DNA from: Oscillospiraceae bacterium | Lineage (GTDB): Bacteria > Bacillota > Clostridia > Oscillospirales > QAMX01 | Direction: 5' to 3' | NCBI GenBank assembly: GCA_015067675.1 | Contig: SVMB01000006.1 | Coordinates: 1 to 64,000 of the forward strand | DNA length: 64,000 nt | Shown: in pieces, positions 49,236 through 60,042 of the stretch | Position numbering within the stretch: position 1 is the stretch's first letter | Layout of the letters: each line of letters opens with the position of its first letter | Position numbers and translations under genes: made by a program | Notes under the pieces: model-generated | What the model was told of the DNA's origin: nothing | Databases searched by the model: none | Seen by the model: the letters and a program-made list of their open reading frames with translations, nothing else

Positions 49236-50006
49236 TCAGATCAGTCTCTTGCCTTCCCACTCACGTGCCGGGGCAATGCCCATGACGGCAGCAATCGTAG
49301 GCGCGAGATCCAGCAGGCTCACGCCGGTCAGCTCTTTACCCGCCTCGAAGTCGGTGCCGATGAAGAACTGCGGGATCGTCATGTCCTCGGGCATCTCGGT
49401 ACCGTGGCCACGGTCGTGACCGCCGTGGTCAGCGGTGACAATGATGGTATACTCATCTCCGCAGGCTTCCCAGACACGGCGCACATTGTCGATGGCGGCA
49501 GAGACGATATCCAGATAGCCCTGCGTCATCCAGCCGCAGTCATGGCCGCCCTTTTCGTCAGTCTCGACCATGTAGAGGAACACAAATTCAGGTTTGCTCT
49601 CAGCGATGCGTGCAATGGCAAGATCGGTCAGGGCTGCATCGGAGGCATCCTGGGAGTAGGCGTTGATATAGCCTGCCCACTTCAGCGAGCCGGGGCGGGA
49701 CACGTCGCGCAGAGGCTCCCAGCCGTAGTACATGGCGCTGTATCCACCGGCAGCAGCAACCTGTTCAAAGAGGCCAGGCAGCGGACGAACAAGAGGCGCA
49801 TACAGGTTGGTGGTGATGCCGTGGCGTTCCGGCGGTACGGAATGAAACATCGACATATGACAGGGCAGGGTCACAGACGGAAATACGGTGCGGGTCGTGA
49901 GGGACCATGAGCCCATCTCCATCATTTTCTTAACAAACGGATTGCCGCAGGCCATCACGCCGTCGGGGCGCATGCCGTCAATGGAACAGAGAACGACTTT
50001 CTTCAT
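49236..50006 (-). CDS. Alkaline phosphatase superfamily / type I phosphodiesterase-nucleotide pyrophosphatase-like protein
   Basis: 256 aa; LCSIDGMRPDGVMACGNP...FPSVTLPCHMSMFHSVPPERHGI...TADHGGHDRGHGTEMPED. Confidence 0.88.
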   Translation of the reverse strand: MKKVVLCSIDGMRPDGVMACGNPFVKKMMEMGSWSLTTRTVFPSVTLPCHMSMFHSVPPERHGITTNLYAPLVRPLPGLFEQVAAAGGYSAMYYGWEPLRDVSRPGSLKWAGYINAYSQDASDAALTDLAIARIAESKPEFVFLYMVETDEKGGHDCGWMTQGYLDIVSAAIDNVRRVWEACGDEYTIIVTADHGGHDRGHGTEMPEDMTIPQFFIGTDFEAGKELTGVSLLDLAPTIAAVMGIAPAREWEGKRLI

Positions 50007-50077
50007 GAGCGCTTCTCCTTATCTGTTATGAAGTTAATTTACCTGCATTGTACCACATACATTTCCGGAATGCAAGG

Positions 50078-52120
50078 TCAGATTGTGACCGTCTCGCCGA
50101 TGCGGGCACGGCAGATCCGCTCGCCGACGCACACCTCAAAGGCATCCCCGCGGATGTCCACCGAGAAGACCTTGCCGCAAAGCCTGGCATTGTCGATGTA
50201 CATATTCTGTGCGGGACGCACCCGGACAGGCGAGATGCTCACCCTGCCGTCAAAGTGCGGCGTGATGCCGCAGATATAGAAAAAGATCATCTGCGCACAG
50301 GAAACGGAACTGATATCACCCTGCAGTGGCGTGATCTCCCGGTTGAGCATCATGTTGGCCGCGCAGGAATCACCCAGATAGGGCATCCGTTCGCCCCACC
50401 AGTAAATACGCTGCAGGATATCCGTCGCCTTTTCGTCATAGCCCATTTCATACAGTTGCGCGCAGATCTGTGCTGCGAAATGCGTACAGGTACCTCCGCC
50501 GCCGTTGTCGATGTCATCCTGATCGTACTGGGTATCGAGCTTGGACATGCTGTGCAGACCGAACTTCGACAGAAATTCCCGGTCGTTGAGGTGGGAGATC
50601 AATCCCTCACGTTCGTGGGCGTCGATGACGCCGCTGTTGAGGAACTTGAACATCTGCACGGTATAACGGATATCCCTGTTGCCTTGGGCATCGATGAAGT
50701 CATACCATTGCGCATCCTCATTCCAGAGATCTTTCAGCTTTTCTTTCAATCCCGCTGCACGCTCTGCGAGCCGCTCATCGGGCTCGCCCGCCAGCACCGT
50801 GAGCTCATAGACACGCATATAGTTAAGCCAGCGTCTGGCGTTGAGGTCGGGCATGATCCCGTTGTAGGGCCCGTTGTGGAAGAACATCAGCTCCAGATGA
50901 TGGTCGCCCTCCTGACCGTAATCATAAAGCTCTACGTCACGGGACAAATCGTCGCAGACATAGGCGTGGTACTTCATCCATTCAAGCACCGTGCGCTCGC
51001 CCACCGTCTCCCGCAGGAAATCCACCTCGCCGGTGGCGCGGACATGGTGGTACACCATCAGCGTGATTTTCTCCTGATTGATCTGGTACCACGGGCCATC
51101 GGGACCGCCGTTGACCGGATTGACCGCAAAAGACTGGGTCAGGTCATTGCGCAGATAAGCACGCAGCTGCTTTTTATTGCCTTCAGGATCGTAGACCGGA
51201 TGCAGCATCAGACCGCCGCAGTAGTCCCAGAGATAGGAGCACATACAGGAGCCGTTGACACTGCCGGTGCTGTAATAGGGCACCACGCAGAGATCGGGAT
51301 TCTCCCACCTGCAAAGGATGTAGGTCACAAGAGAACGGTAGTAAAGCCGGTCAAGCTCCGGGCAGTCGGAAGTCAGGTGCGGAAGATTGGCTTCAATCCG
51401 TTCGGTTTCGCACAGCAGATAGGCAAAGGAGCTCTCCAGCAGCTCTTCATAATGCCCGACTGCCGCCTGTGCCTCTGCAAGGCTGCGCGTTTCCTCTCCC
51501 ATATGAGCAGAAATATAGAACGTGACAGACTCCCCTGCCGGGATCGTGATCGCGCCCTCCCAGAGATAGGCACGCCGGAAATGCGTGATGCCCTCAAGAG
51601 AGGTGGTGAGCCGCAGCGCACAGCCGTCGTGGACACCGGAGAGTATCTGTCCCTGCACGCTGAAATCCTCCCGGGCGCAGACCTCGGGTACCGGGATGGA
51701 AAAACGCCAGATCTCATCCCTGCGCGTCCTGCCCCGATACATGATCTCCACCGGAGCCTGAATATCGTGGTCAACCAGATTCTTCACCGTGATCTTTTCC
51801 ACCATGCCGCGCTGTCCAGGAATCATGGCCGTCAGAGTGATCACTTCGATATCGCGGCCTTTACCCCACCGCAGCATGGCGTTGGGTAGCCACTTCCACC
51901 CAGCAGCACGCACCCGCTCGCCGTCGATGATGACATCGTTTTTGAAGGAAGTACAGGTATAGGGACAGCCCTGAAAGCATTCTGTCTGCGTCACGGAGCG
52001 TTCCGGAGTCAGAAGAGAGGCAATATCACCCGTAATGCCCAGATCCTTCTCATCCATAACATTCATCGCGCCGTCAAAGGCATAAACACAGGTATCAAAC
52101 AGTTCAAGATAATTTTTCAT
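50078..52120 (-). CDS. (alpha/alpha)6-barrel glycoside hydrolase-like protein (GH63/MGH1-like)
   Basis: 680 aa; YYSTGSVNGSCMCSYLWDYCGGLMLHPVYDPEGNKKQLRAYLRNDLTQSFAVNP...NGIMPDLNARRWLNYMRVYEL. Confidence 0.65.
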   Translation of the reverse strand: MKNYLELFDTCVYAFDGAMNVMDEKDLGITGDIASLLTPERSVTQTECFQGCPYTCTSFKNDVIIDGERVRAAGWKWLPNAMLRWGKGRDIEVITLTAMIPGQRGMVEKITVKNLVDHDIQAPVEIMYRGRTRRDEIWRFSIPVPEVCAREDFSVQGQILSGVHDGCALRLTTSLEGITHFRRAYLWEGAITIPAGESVTFYISAHMGEETRSLAEAQAAVGHYEELLESSFAYLLCETERIEANLPHLTSDCPELDRLYYRSLVTYILCRWENPDLCVVPYYSTGSVNGSCMCSYLWDYCGGLMLHPVYDPEGNKKQLRAYLRNDLTQSFAVNPVNGGPDGPWYQINQEKITLMVYHHVRATGEVDFLRETVGERTVLEWMKYHAYVCDDLSRDVELYDYGQEGDHHLELMFFHNGPYNGIMPDLNARRWLNYMRVYELTVLAGEPDERLAERAAGLKEKLKDLWNEDAQWYDFIDAQGNRDIRYTVQMFKFLNSGVIDAHEREGLISHLNDREFLSKFGLHSMSKLDTQYDQDDIDNGGGGTCTHFAAQICAQLYEMGYDEKATDILQRIYWWGERMPYLGDSCAANMMLNREITPLQGDISSVSCAQMIFFYICGITPHFDGRVSISPVRVRPAQNMYIDNARLCGKVFSVDIRGDAFEVCVGERICRARIGETVTI

Positions 52121-52285
52121 GAATGTCAGCTCCTTCCTGATGGGATCGATTGCATTTTACACCGCCCGATACAGCTTGTCAATTGCGAAAGTATCTATTT
52201 CCCCTAATTTTTTTAAATACACTTCCAAACGATACACATCTGTGCTATAATTTTCTTATAATCCGATCATTATGGAGGAATCATC

Positions 52286-53629
52286 ATGATTCAGAAAGCA
52301 CTGGGAGCACCTTATTGGCTCACCCGCGGCGCAGTCTATCAGATCAATCCCCGTACGTTCACGTCTGAGGGTACCATCGCCGCCGTTACCCGGGAACTGC
52401 CGTTTCTGGCAGAACTGGGCTTTGCCACCATCTATCTCTGCCCGATCTTTGAGGCAGATCCTTCCGAAAACCGCGCCAACTGGAGCATCCGTCAGAAGGC
52501 CTCCAATACCGAAAATCCCCAAAACCCCTATCGCATGAACGATTACTACAAAATCGACGAAGAATACGGCACCATGGATGACCTTGCCGCCTGCGTAAAG
52601 GAATGCCATCGTCTGGGTATGCGCCTGCTCCTCGATCTGGTGTATCTGCACATCGGCCCCAATGCGCCTATTCTGCAGCAGCATCCTGAATTTGCCAAGC
52701 AGAACGCCGACGGCAGCTTCATCTACGGCTACTGGAATTTCCCGCTGCTTGACTTCAACCATCCCGGACTGCGCGAATACCTGTGGAGCAACATGGTGTA
52801 TTATATTGCCGTTCTGGACGTTGACGGCTTCCGCTGTGATGTGGGTGACGGCGTACCGCTGGATTTCTGGGTTGAAGGACAGCGCCGTATCACCGCCGTT
52901 AAACCTGACGCGATTCTCATCAACGAGGGCAGCAGCGGCGAATCGCTGCTGGCAGGCTTCAATGCCATCTACGGTTTTTCCTGGCATGTGGCCCTGTATC
53001 AGGTGATGGTTGAGGGTAAACCCGCCGCCGAGCTGCGCAAAAACTGGGAAGAAGTGCTTGGCGGCTATCCCAAGGGAAGCCTGATCCTGCGTGACATGGA
53101 TAACCATGACACCGTTACCGACTGGCCCGGACGCATCGAGACACTGGCCGGTCATGACGGCATGGACCTGATTTTATCCCTGAACGCCGTTATCGACGGC
53201 ATTCCCATGGTCTACTGCGGCAATGAGCTGGCTGACGAAGCCGTGCTGAGCATGTTTGCAAACCGTTTCCATCCCGGCAGATTTGAGTTCACCCGCCGCG
53301 ATGCGGATGCCAAACAACAGCCTGCTGCACAGAAGCGTCAGACTCTCGTGCGGCAGCTCAACGCGCTGCGCCGTGAGAATAGCCTCATCCGCGACGGCAA
53401 GACCTCATGGCTTGAGCACAACTGCCCCGATACCGTCGCCGCCTTCTCCCGTGAGTATGAGGGAAAACATCTGTGGTTTATCGGCAACACAAGCCGCGAC
53501 ACCGTCACCGTCACGCTGGAGACAGCTATCCCCGCATCGGCAAAGCCTGAGATCCGCTCGGATGCAGAGTTTGCCGACGGCAGCCGTCTGACTCTTGCTC
53601 CTCACGGCTTTATCATACTGATGGATTGA
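52286..53629 (+). CDS. GH13 alpha-amylase-family protein
   Basis: 447 aa; LAELGFATIYLCPIFEAD, GMRLLLDLVYLHIG, VDGFRCDVGDGVPLDFW, INEGSSGESL, DMDNHDT. Confidence 0.92.
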   Translation: MIQKALGAPYWLTRGAVYQINPRTFTSEGTIAAVTRELPFLAELGFATIYLCPIFEADPSENRANWSIRQKASNTENPQNPYRMNDYYKIDEEYGTMDDLAACVKECHRLGMRLLLDLVYLHIGPNAPILQQHPEFAKQNADGSFIYGYWNFPLLDFNHPGLREYLWSNMVYYIAVLDVDGFRCDVGDGVPLDFWVEGQRRITAVKPDAILINEGSSGESLLAGFNAIYGFSWHVALYQVMVEGKPAAELRKNWEEVLGGYPKGSLILRDMDNHDTVTDWPGRIETLAGHDGMDLILSLNAVIDGIPMVYCGNELADEAVLSMFANRFHPGRFEFTRRDADAKQQPAAQKRQTLVRQLNALRRENSLIRDGKTSWLEHNCPDTVAAFSREYEGKHLWFIGNTSRDTVTVTLETAIPASAKPEIRSDAEFADGSRLTLAPHGFIILMD

Positions 53630-53675
53630 GTGTAGCGCTGAAAAGTTATCCATTATAATGCACTGAAGAGTTTTT

Positions 53676-53710
53676 CGTGAAGGGGCATGAGTAAATCATG
53701 CCCCTTCACG
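53676..53710. terminator. Bidirectional terminator between convergent GH13 and EamA genes
   Basis: CGTGAAGGGGCATGA-GTAAA-TCATGCCCCTTCACG, 15-bp perfect stem with T/A tracts on both sides. Confidence 0.9.
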
Positions 53711-53740
53711 ATTTTTGCAGAGACAGCTGAATGCCCTCTT

Positions 53741-54589
53741 CTATTTTCCGGAACACTCGCACCGGATCGCTCCCCCAATAATCAAAACCGCGCCGATGAT
53801 CTGCAGCGGCAGCAGCTTCTCATTCAGAAAAATAACGGAGAAAAGTACAGCCGACAGCGGTTCCAGATATCCGCAGATCGCAACTGTCTGAACAGGGATT
53901 TTTCCGATAGACGAGAAATACAGGTAACACCCAATTCCGGTGTTGAGCAGACCGAGTACCAAGACGGGAATAATACTCTCTGCCGGTATTTCGATCATGA
54001 ATCCCTGCCTGAATCCGACAAAAACGGCAACGGCCGCAAATGCAATGAACAGCTGCAGCACAGAATTCTCAAGACCGGTAATCGCCGCTGCTTTCTTATT
54101 GAAGATCACCATGAAAGCATACATCACAGCCGATGCAAGTCCGCACAGGATTCCGAAGCGATTGACAGCTGCCGCACCATAACCGTTCACGAGAAAAATA
54201 CCAATCAGCACTGCCAGGAAGCCGAGTATTTTGGTAGGTGTCAGCTTTTCTTTGAACAGAAGCGGCGCCAAAATCATCACAATCACCGGTCCGCAATAAT
54301 AGCAGAGAGAGGCAACGCTGACGCCGATCTGTGCATATGCTTCATACAGAAACATCCAGCTTGTTCCCATTGCAACGCCGGACACCGCGAGAAAAGCAAA
54401 ATCCTTTTTGTGCTTCCGCAGCATCAGCTTTCCTCTGTTCAAAACAAAAATGGCAATCAGCAGGATGCTGCCGATCATTGTTCGCAGGAATACAATCTCA
54501 TAGCTGTTCAAATCAATGCGGCTGGCCACAATTCCGTTTGAGCCAAACAAAATCAGAGCGAAAATATACTTAAAAAAAACTCTGCTCAC
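53741..54589 (-). CDS. EamA/DMT-family transporter
   Basis: 282 aa, ten hydrophobic segments, duplicated EamA domains. Confidence 0.88.
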   Translation of the reverse strand: MSRVFFKYIFALILFGSNGIVASRIDLNSYEIVFLRTMIGSILLIAIFVLNRGKLMLRKHKKDFAFLAVSGVAMGTSWMFLYEAYAQIGVSVASLCYYCGPVIVMILAPLLFKEKLTPTKILGFLAVLIGIFLVNGYGAAAVNRFGILCGLASAVMYAFMVIFNKKAAAITGLENSVLQLFIAFAAVAVFVGFRQGFMIEIPAESIIPVLVLGLLNTGIGCYLYFSSIGKIPVQTVAICGYLEPLSAVLFSVIFLNEKLLPLQIIGAVLIIGGAIRCECSGK

Positions 54590-54707
54590 AGATAATTTCC
54601 GTCCTTTCGTTGATTTTTTTGCAGGAATAGTATATCATATAATTATTCATGAAAATAGCGAATGTTTTTCATGTTTTAAATCACAAAACCAGATGGAGCA
54701 GAGTCGT

Positions 54708-55574
54708 ATGGATAAAAATCTTCTTAAATACTCAGCTTTTGTCAAAACAGTCGAATACGGCAGCTTTACAAAAGCGGCGGAGCTTTTAAATTATTCACAA
54801 TCGGGCATCAGCCGCATGATAAACGATCTTGAAACGGAATGGAAAGTTACGCTTTTGGAAAGGAATAAAACCGGAGTCAGGCTCACAAGTGACGGGCTGA
54901 AAATTCTGCCCCATGCCAAAGCGATAGTCGGTGAATATGAAAAGCTGCAAATGGAAGTGGATGCTCTGAATGGTCTGCAATCCGGTATTATCCGAATCGG
55001 AACGTTTTCAAGCGTAGCTACCCATTGGCTACCCAATATCATCAGGGAGTTTCAAAAGGATTATCCAAACATCGACTACGAATTGCTGCTTGGCGACTAC
55101 ACGGAAATCGAAGAATGGATTCACACCGGCAGAGTTGATCTCGGCTTTTTGCGCCTGCCTACTTTACCGGAATTTGAAACCCATTTTTTAGAGAAAGACG
55201 AGCTTATGGCAATTATCCCCGAAGGACATCGTTATGCCGACAGCGATTCTTTCCCGGTGGAAGCGTTATGTGATGAACCGTTCATGCTTCTTGAAAAGGG
55301 CGCAAAAGCGGAAATATCCGCAATCTTTGAACAGCACAACCTTACACCCAAGGTACATTTCACAACATGGGATGATTATGCAGTCATGTCCATGGTTGAA
55401 AGCGGGCTCGGCATCAGCATCCTGCCCAAACTCATTCTGAAGCGGATTCCATACAGGATCGTCGCCAAGCCACTAACTGTTCCGGCGTACCGTAACATAG
55501 GCATTGCGCTGAAAAGCAGCAGGACAGCCTCTCTTGCTGTAAGAAGATTCATGGAATACCTGCCATTCAGATGA
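54708..55574 (+). CDS. LysR-family transcriptional regulator
   Basis: Start trimmed to 54708; MDKNLLKYSAFVKTVEYGSFTKAAELLNYSQSGISRMINDLETEW; divergent from EamA. Confidence 0.92.
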   Translation: MDKNLLKYSAFVKTVEYGSFTKAAELLNYSQSGISRMINDLETEWKVTLLERNKTGVRLTSDGLKILPHAKAIVGEYEKLQMEVDALNGLQSGIIRIGTFSSVATHWLPNIIREFQKDYPNIDYELLLGDYTEIEEWIHTGRVDLGFLRLPTLPEFETHFLEKDELMAIIPEGHRYADSDSFPVEALCDEPFMLLEKGAKAEISAIFEQHNLTPKVHFTTWDDYAVMSMVESGLGISILPKLILKRIPYRIVAKPLTVPAYRNIGIALKSSRTASLAVRRFMEYLPFR

Positions 55575-55599
55575 TCTTTTCTTAATCCCCCAAAAACAA

Positions 55600-55641
55600 A
55601 AACGGCGATCCCCGGGGCATAAAACCCAGGGATCGCCGTTT
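55600..55641. terminator. Bidirectional terminator between LysR gene and hydrogenase operon
   Basis: AAACGGCGATCCC...GGGATCGCCGTTT, 13-bp arms. Confidence 0.82.
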
Positions 55642-55734
55642 AACTTTTCATATTCCAATACGTCAGCTATCCAACGTCAGTAATGCTTTCATACGATTTC
55701 AGGAGAAGTCACTGACACTGTCAGCTCCTTTTTC

Positions 55735-57171
55735 TCATCCGTTGATGCCCGGGATAATCCCGCGGGCATCGGCAATGCGCTTTTCCGAGGCCAGCCGGCC
55801 ATACTGGTCCACCTCGTTTTTGTTCTTCTCACCATGGGTCAGACAGCCTGCGCCGCCGATGCAGCCGCCGATGCAGGCCATACCCTCGATGAAGTTGGCA
55901 GGCAGTACGCCCTTGGATGCGCGCAGCAGCGCCGTGCGGCAGGCTTCGATACCGTCGCAGGAGATGGGCTTGAACTCAAACTCCGTCTCTCCCCGCTCGG
56001 AAAGCGCCTGCTTCACCGCATCCGCCAGACCGCCGCTGCGGGCAAAGATGCGGCCATAGTAGGACGCATTGTCCAGCGGTTCCTCCGGCAGCGAGGCAAG
56101 ATCGATATCCCGGCTGTCGATGAGCGCCTGCAGTTCTTCAAACGTCAGCACGCAGTCCACCAGTTCCCGTACACTTTCCTTCTGATACTCCATCTTCTTG
56201 GCTGTACACGGACCGATGAATATCACCTTTGCGGTTGGGTCGGTTTCATGGATAATCTGCCCCATGCGTGCCATGGGAGAGAGATTGTGGGAGACCTTTT
56301 CCCTGAGATCCGGGAACTGCTTTTCGATGTAGTCCACAAACGCCGGGCAGCAGGAGCTGGTCAGGAAGCCCTTCTCCACAAGCTCCCCCGCTTCGTCCCA
56401 GGCAACCAGATCCGCGCCAAGCGCCGCCTCCACAACCGTGTGGAAGCCCAGAACCTTCAGCGCACTGATCACCTGCCCCAGCTTTGCATACCGGAACTGG
56501 CTGGCAATACTGGGCGCCACCACTGCATACACCTTGCAGGCGGTATTGTCCGCACTCTCTTTCAGGATCCGGATGGCATCAAGAATAAAGGACTTCTCCG
56601 AGATTGCGCCGAAGGGACACTGATACACACAGGCGCCGCAGGAAATGCATTTGTGGTTATCAATCTGCGCCGCCTTGTCCTCGTTCATGTGAATTGCCTT
56701 GACCTTGCAGGCATTTTCACAGGGACGCTTGCGGCTGACAATGGCAAAGTAGGGGCAGACCTTGGCACACATACCGCATTCGATGCACTTGTCCTTGTCA
56801 ATATGCGCCTTCTGATGACGGTCAAAGCTGATGGCGCCGCGCTTGCACACATCCTCGCAGCGGTGGGCAATACAGCCGCGGCAGGCCTCGGTCACTTCAA
56901 AGCCGCCCACGGGGCATTCATCGCAGGCAATCTCGATGACCTCGATAACGTTGGGATTCTCCGAATCACCTCCGGAGGCCAGTTTGATGCGCTCGGCGAT
57001 GATCGCTCTTTCCTTATAGATGCAGCAGCGCATCGTAGGCCGCGGTCCGGGAACCAGGATCTTGGTGATATCGTTGTAACGCTCCACCAGCTTATCCTCC
57101 CAGGCGGCGCGGGCAACCTCCCGCAGAACCCGGTATTTCAGGTGCTGAACCTTTGTATCGAATTTGCGCAT
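55735..57171 (-). CDS. [FeFe]-hydrogenase (group B-like) with multiple N-terminal 4Fe-4S clusters
   Basis: 478 aa; CX2CX2CX3C ferredoxin motifs; H-cluster motifs TSSCCPAFVDYIEKQFP, GPCTAKKMEY, EGMACIGGCIGGAG. Confidence 0.88.
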   Translation of the reverse strand: MRKFDTKVQHLKYRVLREVARAAWEDKLVERYNDITKILVPGPRPTMRCCIYKERAIIAERIKLASGGDSENPNVIEVIEIACDECPVGGFEVTEACRGCIAHRCEDVCKRGAISFDRHQKAHIDKDKCIECGMCAKVCPYFAIVSRKRPCENACKVKAIHMNEDKAAQIDNHKCISCGACVYQCPFGAISEKSFILDAIRILKESADNTACKVYAVVAPSIASQFRYAKLGQVISALKVLGFHTVVEAALGADLVAWDEAGELVEKGFLTSSCCPAFVDYIEKQFPDLREKVSHNLSPMARMGQIIHETDPTAKVIFIGPCTAKKMEYQKESVRELVDCVLTFEELQALIDSRDIDLASLPEEPLDNASYYGRIFARSGGLADAVKQALSERGETEFEFKPISCDGIEACRTALLRASKGVLPANFIEGMACIGGCIGGAGCLTHGEKNKNEVDQYGRLASEKRIADARGIIPGING

Positions 57172-57200
57172 GGAAACCTCCGTTGAACAGTTGATAAAGG

Positions 57201-58373
57201 TTAAAAGTGGCTGACTTTGATGTTTTTACCCATTTTCTTCAGGCATTCGGCCAATTCATCGACCAAACGCATCTTGATACTGAAGTTGATGGGAAGATCC
57301 GGGTTCTGATGAGCCGGATTGATGGCGCGGCCGACGTAGAAGTTGATGTCGGTGGCCTCTTCAAAGAGCAAACGGGCAATCTGGGACGCTCCGTCCTTTT
57401 TGTAGCTCCATTCGGTATACTTTTCGTTGTCTCTGAGGTAGTTTTTGGCGTATTCCAGCACGCGGTTGATGGTCACCACGCCCTCCGTGACCAGATCAAC
57501 GCCCTGAATGGTGGCTATCGGCGGAATCTCCGGGTCAATATAGAGAAGCGTCGTCTCCACGGTCTTTCCCAGGAACTGTGCAGCCAGGGTCGAGGTCGTG
57601 CCGCCGCATACGATGTGCTTGCCTTCCTTGGCAAAGAACAGCGACATCATCTTATCCACATCCTCGGGCTTTGCAGGCGGTCCGATCATCAGGTTCATGG
57701 GCCTGCGTTCCCGCAGCTTGATCGCGCACACCGTCGTATCATCACCGGGATGACCACCGTAGAGACGGTTGCACTCATCCAGCAGGATCGTAACCAGCGT
57801 CTTTGCCGTGAAGGTCGGGTCATACATCGTCTCGAGAAACTCGATGATATTGTCCCGCTGCCAGCCGAAGTTGAGCGCCATGCCGACACCGGCGTGGATG
57901 GCACCGTCGGAGATGGCAATGAGGGTATCATCCTCACGCAGGGTAAACCGTGAACGATAGATCTGCTTGCCGCCGATGACCGTTTCGTACATGGCATAGT
58001 CGCAGCGCTTGCCGTCACGCAGCAGAATCACATGGGGATTGTCGTACTGCATGATCTCCACTTCACGGAAGTTGATGAAACGCAGGATCGTGAAGGTCGA
58101 ATATGCCACGCCACGCACTTCGCATACCGGCAGGGTCGCCGCGATGGTCGCCACGCAGTCCTCGATGGACAGTCCCGAACCCAGCATCGTGGAGAGAATC
58201 TTGGACGTCAGGGTGGAAAGAATGCTTGCCTTGACACCGCTGCCCAGACCGTCCGCCAGCACCACAATCGTCTCACCCGGTCTGGGTTCCACCACCTCGA
58301 TGTGATCACCGCAGAGCTGCTCGCCGTGCTTATTGAGGCTGAGGTAGCCGATATCGGTACACAGGTTAGTCAT
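57201..58373 (-). CDS. SpoIIE-family (PP2C-type) protein phosphatase
   Basis: 390 aa; LADGLGSGVKASILSTLTSKIL...LIAISDGAIHAGVG...GHPGDDTTVCAIKL. Confidence 0.85.
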   Translation of the reverse strand: MTNLCTDIGYLSLNKHGEQLCGDHIEVVEPRPGETIVVLADGLGSGVKASILSTLTSKILSTMLGSGLSIEDCVATIAATLPVCEVRGVAYSTFTILRFINFREVEIMQYDNPHVILLRDGKRCDYAMYETVIGGKQIYRSRFTLREDDTLIAISDGAIHAGVGMALNFGWQRDNIIEFLETMYDPTFTAKTLVTILLDECNRLYGGHPGDDTTVCAIKLRERRPMNLMIGPPAKPEDVDKMMSLFFAKEGKHIVCGGTTSTLAAQFLGKTVETTLLYIDPEIPPIATIQGVDLVTEGVVTINRVLEYAKNYLRDNEKYTEWSYKKDGASQIARLLFEEATDINFYVGRAINPAHQNPDLPINFSIKMRLVDELAECLKKMGKNIKVSHF

Positions 58374-60042
58374 TGTTCAGCGACTCCTTCAGCTTTGTCA
58401 GTGCAATCTTGGTCTCCGCCGTCGTCTCGCCCAGCAGCGAGGCAATTTCCTGCACGACGCGCATCTGCTTTTCAATGACCTTATCGGTAATATCCACCGT
58501 CTGACGGCGCAGCTCCGCCTGAGAAAGCGCCACATTCTCCTCATCCGTCACGTCGCGCATGACGCAGATGAGAATATGATAGCTGCGGTCATAGATGATG
58601 GATTCTTCCACATAACGGTCATATTCGGCCAGATACACACGCTTATCGTGTACATCACGGCCGCGCTGCAGCACATCAAAAAAGATCTGCGGATCCAGAA
58701 TGCGCACCACCTGCTCACCCAGCACGTCATGGACATCGCGGATGTTCATGATATGACGGGCGGCGGCATTGATCTGCTGTACCTCAAGGTTTTCATTGAG
58801 GACGATGATGCCGTTGGGGGTATTGTTGATGATGGTATCGGAAAAGCTCTCGGCCTTTTCCTTGAGGAAGGGCAGACACATGGTCAGATCAGCCTTGCCC
58901 TGCAGAACGGCAATGGCCTTCTCGCGGCAGGTATTGTAGCCGCAGGAGCCGCAGTTGAGCTCCTGAGAGGCATTCTGCTTGCCCATCTTGCGCAGGATCT
59001 CCTCAATGGCGGAGCTGCCGGGCATCATCTTATGGGTACCCAGGAAGGGATACTCCCGGGACAGGGTATCAAATGTCGGCTGGGACGCATCAAACTCCCC
59101 ACGTCCTGCATAGCGGTTGACCGCGACGGCATCGCTGATGGGCAGGCGGCGGTTTTTGGCCATGGCAGGGCCGCCGATGCAGGAACCGATACAGGATGAC
59201 ATCTCGATAAAGCAGTGGCTGAGTTTCCCCTCGAGGATATCATGCAGGGCATTGATGCAGTTTTCCATGCCGTCGATGGCAATGTAGGTATAGTCCTCCG
59301 CCTTGCAGCTCATGGAACGCAGAATACCGCCGGTCAGCGGGAACAGACGGGATCTGCCGGGCTGTTGGATATCGTCAGCGGGTTCCAGCGCCATCTTTTC
59401 CTCGGTCAGCCATTCCGACAGTTCTTCAAAGGTCAGCACGCAGTCGATCATGCCCGGATTGCGGGCTGCTTCGTCCTTTTTGGAGATGCAGGGACCGATA
59501 AAGACCGTATGGGCACCGGGATGGCGCTCTTTGAGCAGCTTTCCGTGAGCCAGCATGGGAGAGAGCACCTTTGCAAGGTAGGGCAGCGCCTCGGGATAAT
59601 GCTTCTGTATGAGCAGATTGACCGAATGGCAGCAGGAAGAGATGATCACATTGTGCTCGCCTCCGGCACACATCTCATCGTACGCATTCTTGACCAGCTG
59701 CGCACCCACCGCCGTCTCCTCAACACCGGCAAAGCCCAGACGCAGCAGCGCTTTCTCAAGCGAGCGGATGGTCAGGCCATCGTAATTGGCCACGAAGGAA
59801 GGGGCGATGCTGGCATACACCGGCGTACCGGACGCGATGAGCGCACGTGCAACCCCTATGTCACTGCGGATTTCCTTGGCATTCTGCGGGCACGCCACAA
59901 AGCACTGACCGCAGAGTACGCATTCATCATTGACAATATAGGCCTGATTATCGGCAAAGCGGATGGACTTCACCGGGCAATGGCGGATGCATTTATAGCA
60001 GTTTTTGCAGTTTGATTTTCTCAGCTTCAGATAATCGCTCAT
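58366..60042 (-). CDS. Putative sensory [FeFe]-hydrogenase (HydS/group C-like) with C-terminal PAS domain
   Basis: 558 aa; N-terminal 2x4Fe-4S, H-cluster-like SSCCHSVNLLIQKHYP, GPCISKKDE, MSSCIGSCIGGPA; Cys cluster CGSCGYNTCREKA; PAS-like INNTPNGIIVLNENLEVQQINAAA. Confidence 0.85.
   Translation of the reverse strand: MSDYLKLRKSNCKNCYKCIRHCPVKSIRFADNQAYIVNDECVLCGQCFVACPQNAKEIRSDIGVARALIASGTPVYASIAPSFVANYDGLTIRSLEKALLRLGFAGVEETAVGAQLVKNAYDEMCAGGEHNVIISSCCHSVNLLIQKHYPEALPYLAKVLSPMLAHGKLLKERHPGAHTVFIGPCISKKDEAARNPGMIDCVLTFEELSEWLTEEKMALEPADDIQQPGRSRLFPLTGGILRSMSCKAEDYTYIAIDGMENCINALHDILEGKLSHCFIEMSSCIGSCIGGPAMAKNRRLPISDAVAVNRYAGRGEFDASQPTFDTLSREYPFLGTHKMMPGSSAIEEILRKMGKQNASQELNCGSCGYNTCREKAIAVLQGKADLTMCLPFLKEKAESFSDTIINNTPNGIIVLNENLEVQQINAAARHIMNIRDVHDVLGEQVVRILDPQIFFDVLQRGRDVHDKRVYLAEYDRYVEESIIYDRSYHILICVMRDVTDEENVALSQAELRRQTVDITDKVIEKQMRVVQEIASLLGETTAETKIALTKLKESLNND

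Noticed and set aside
46233-49260. 519-aa and 457-aa minus-strand ORFs resembling each other
   Set aside because: Their similarity is only the reverse complement of the duplicated Gfo/Idh genes.
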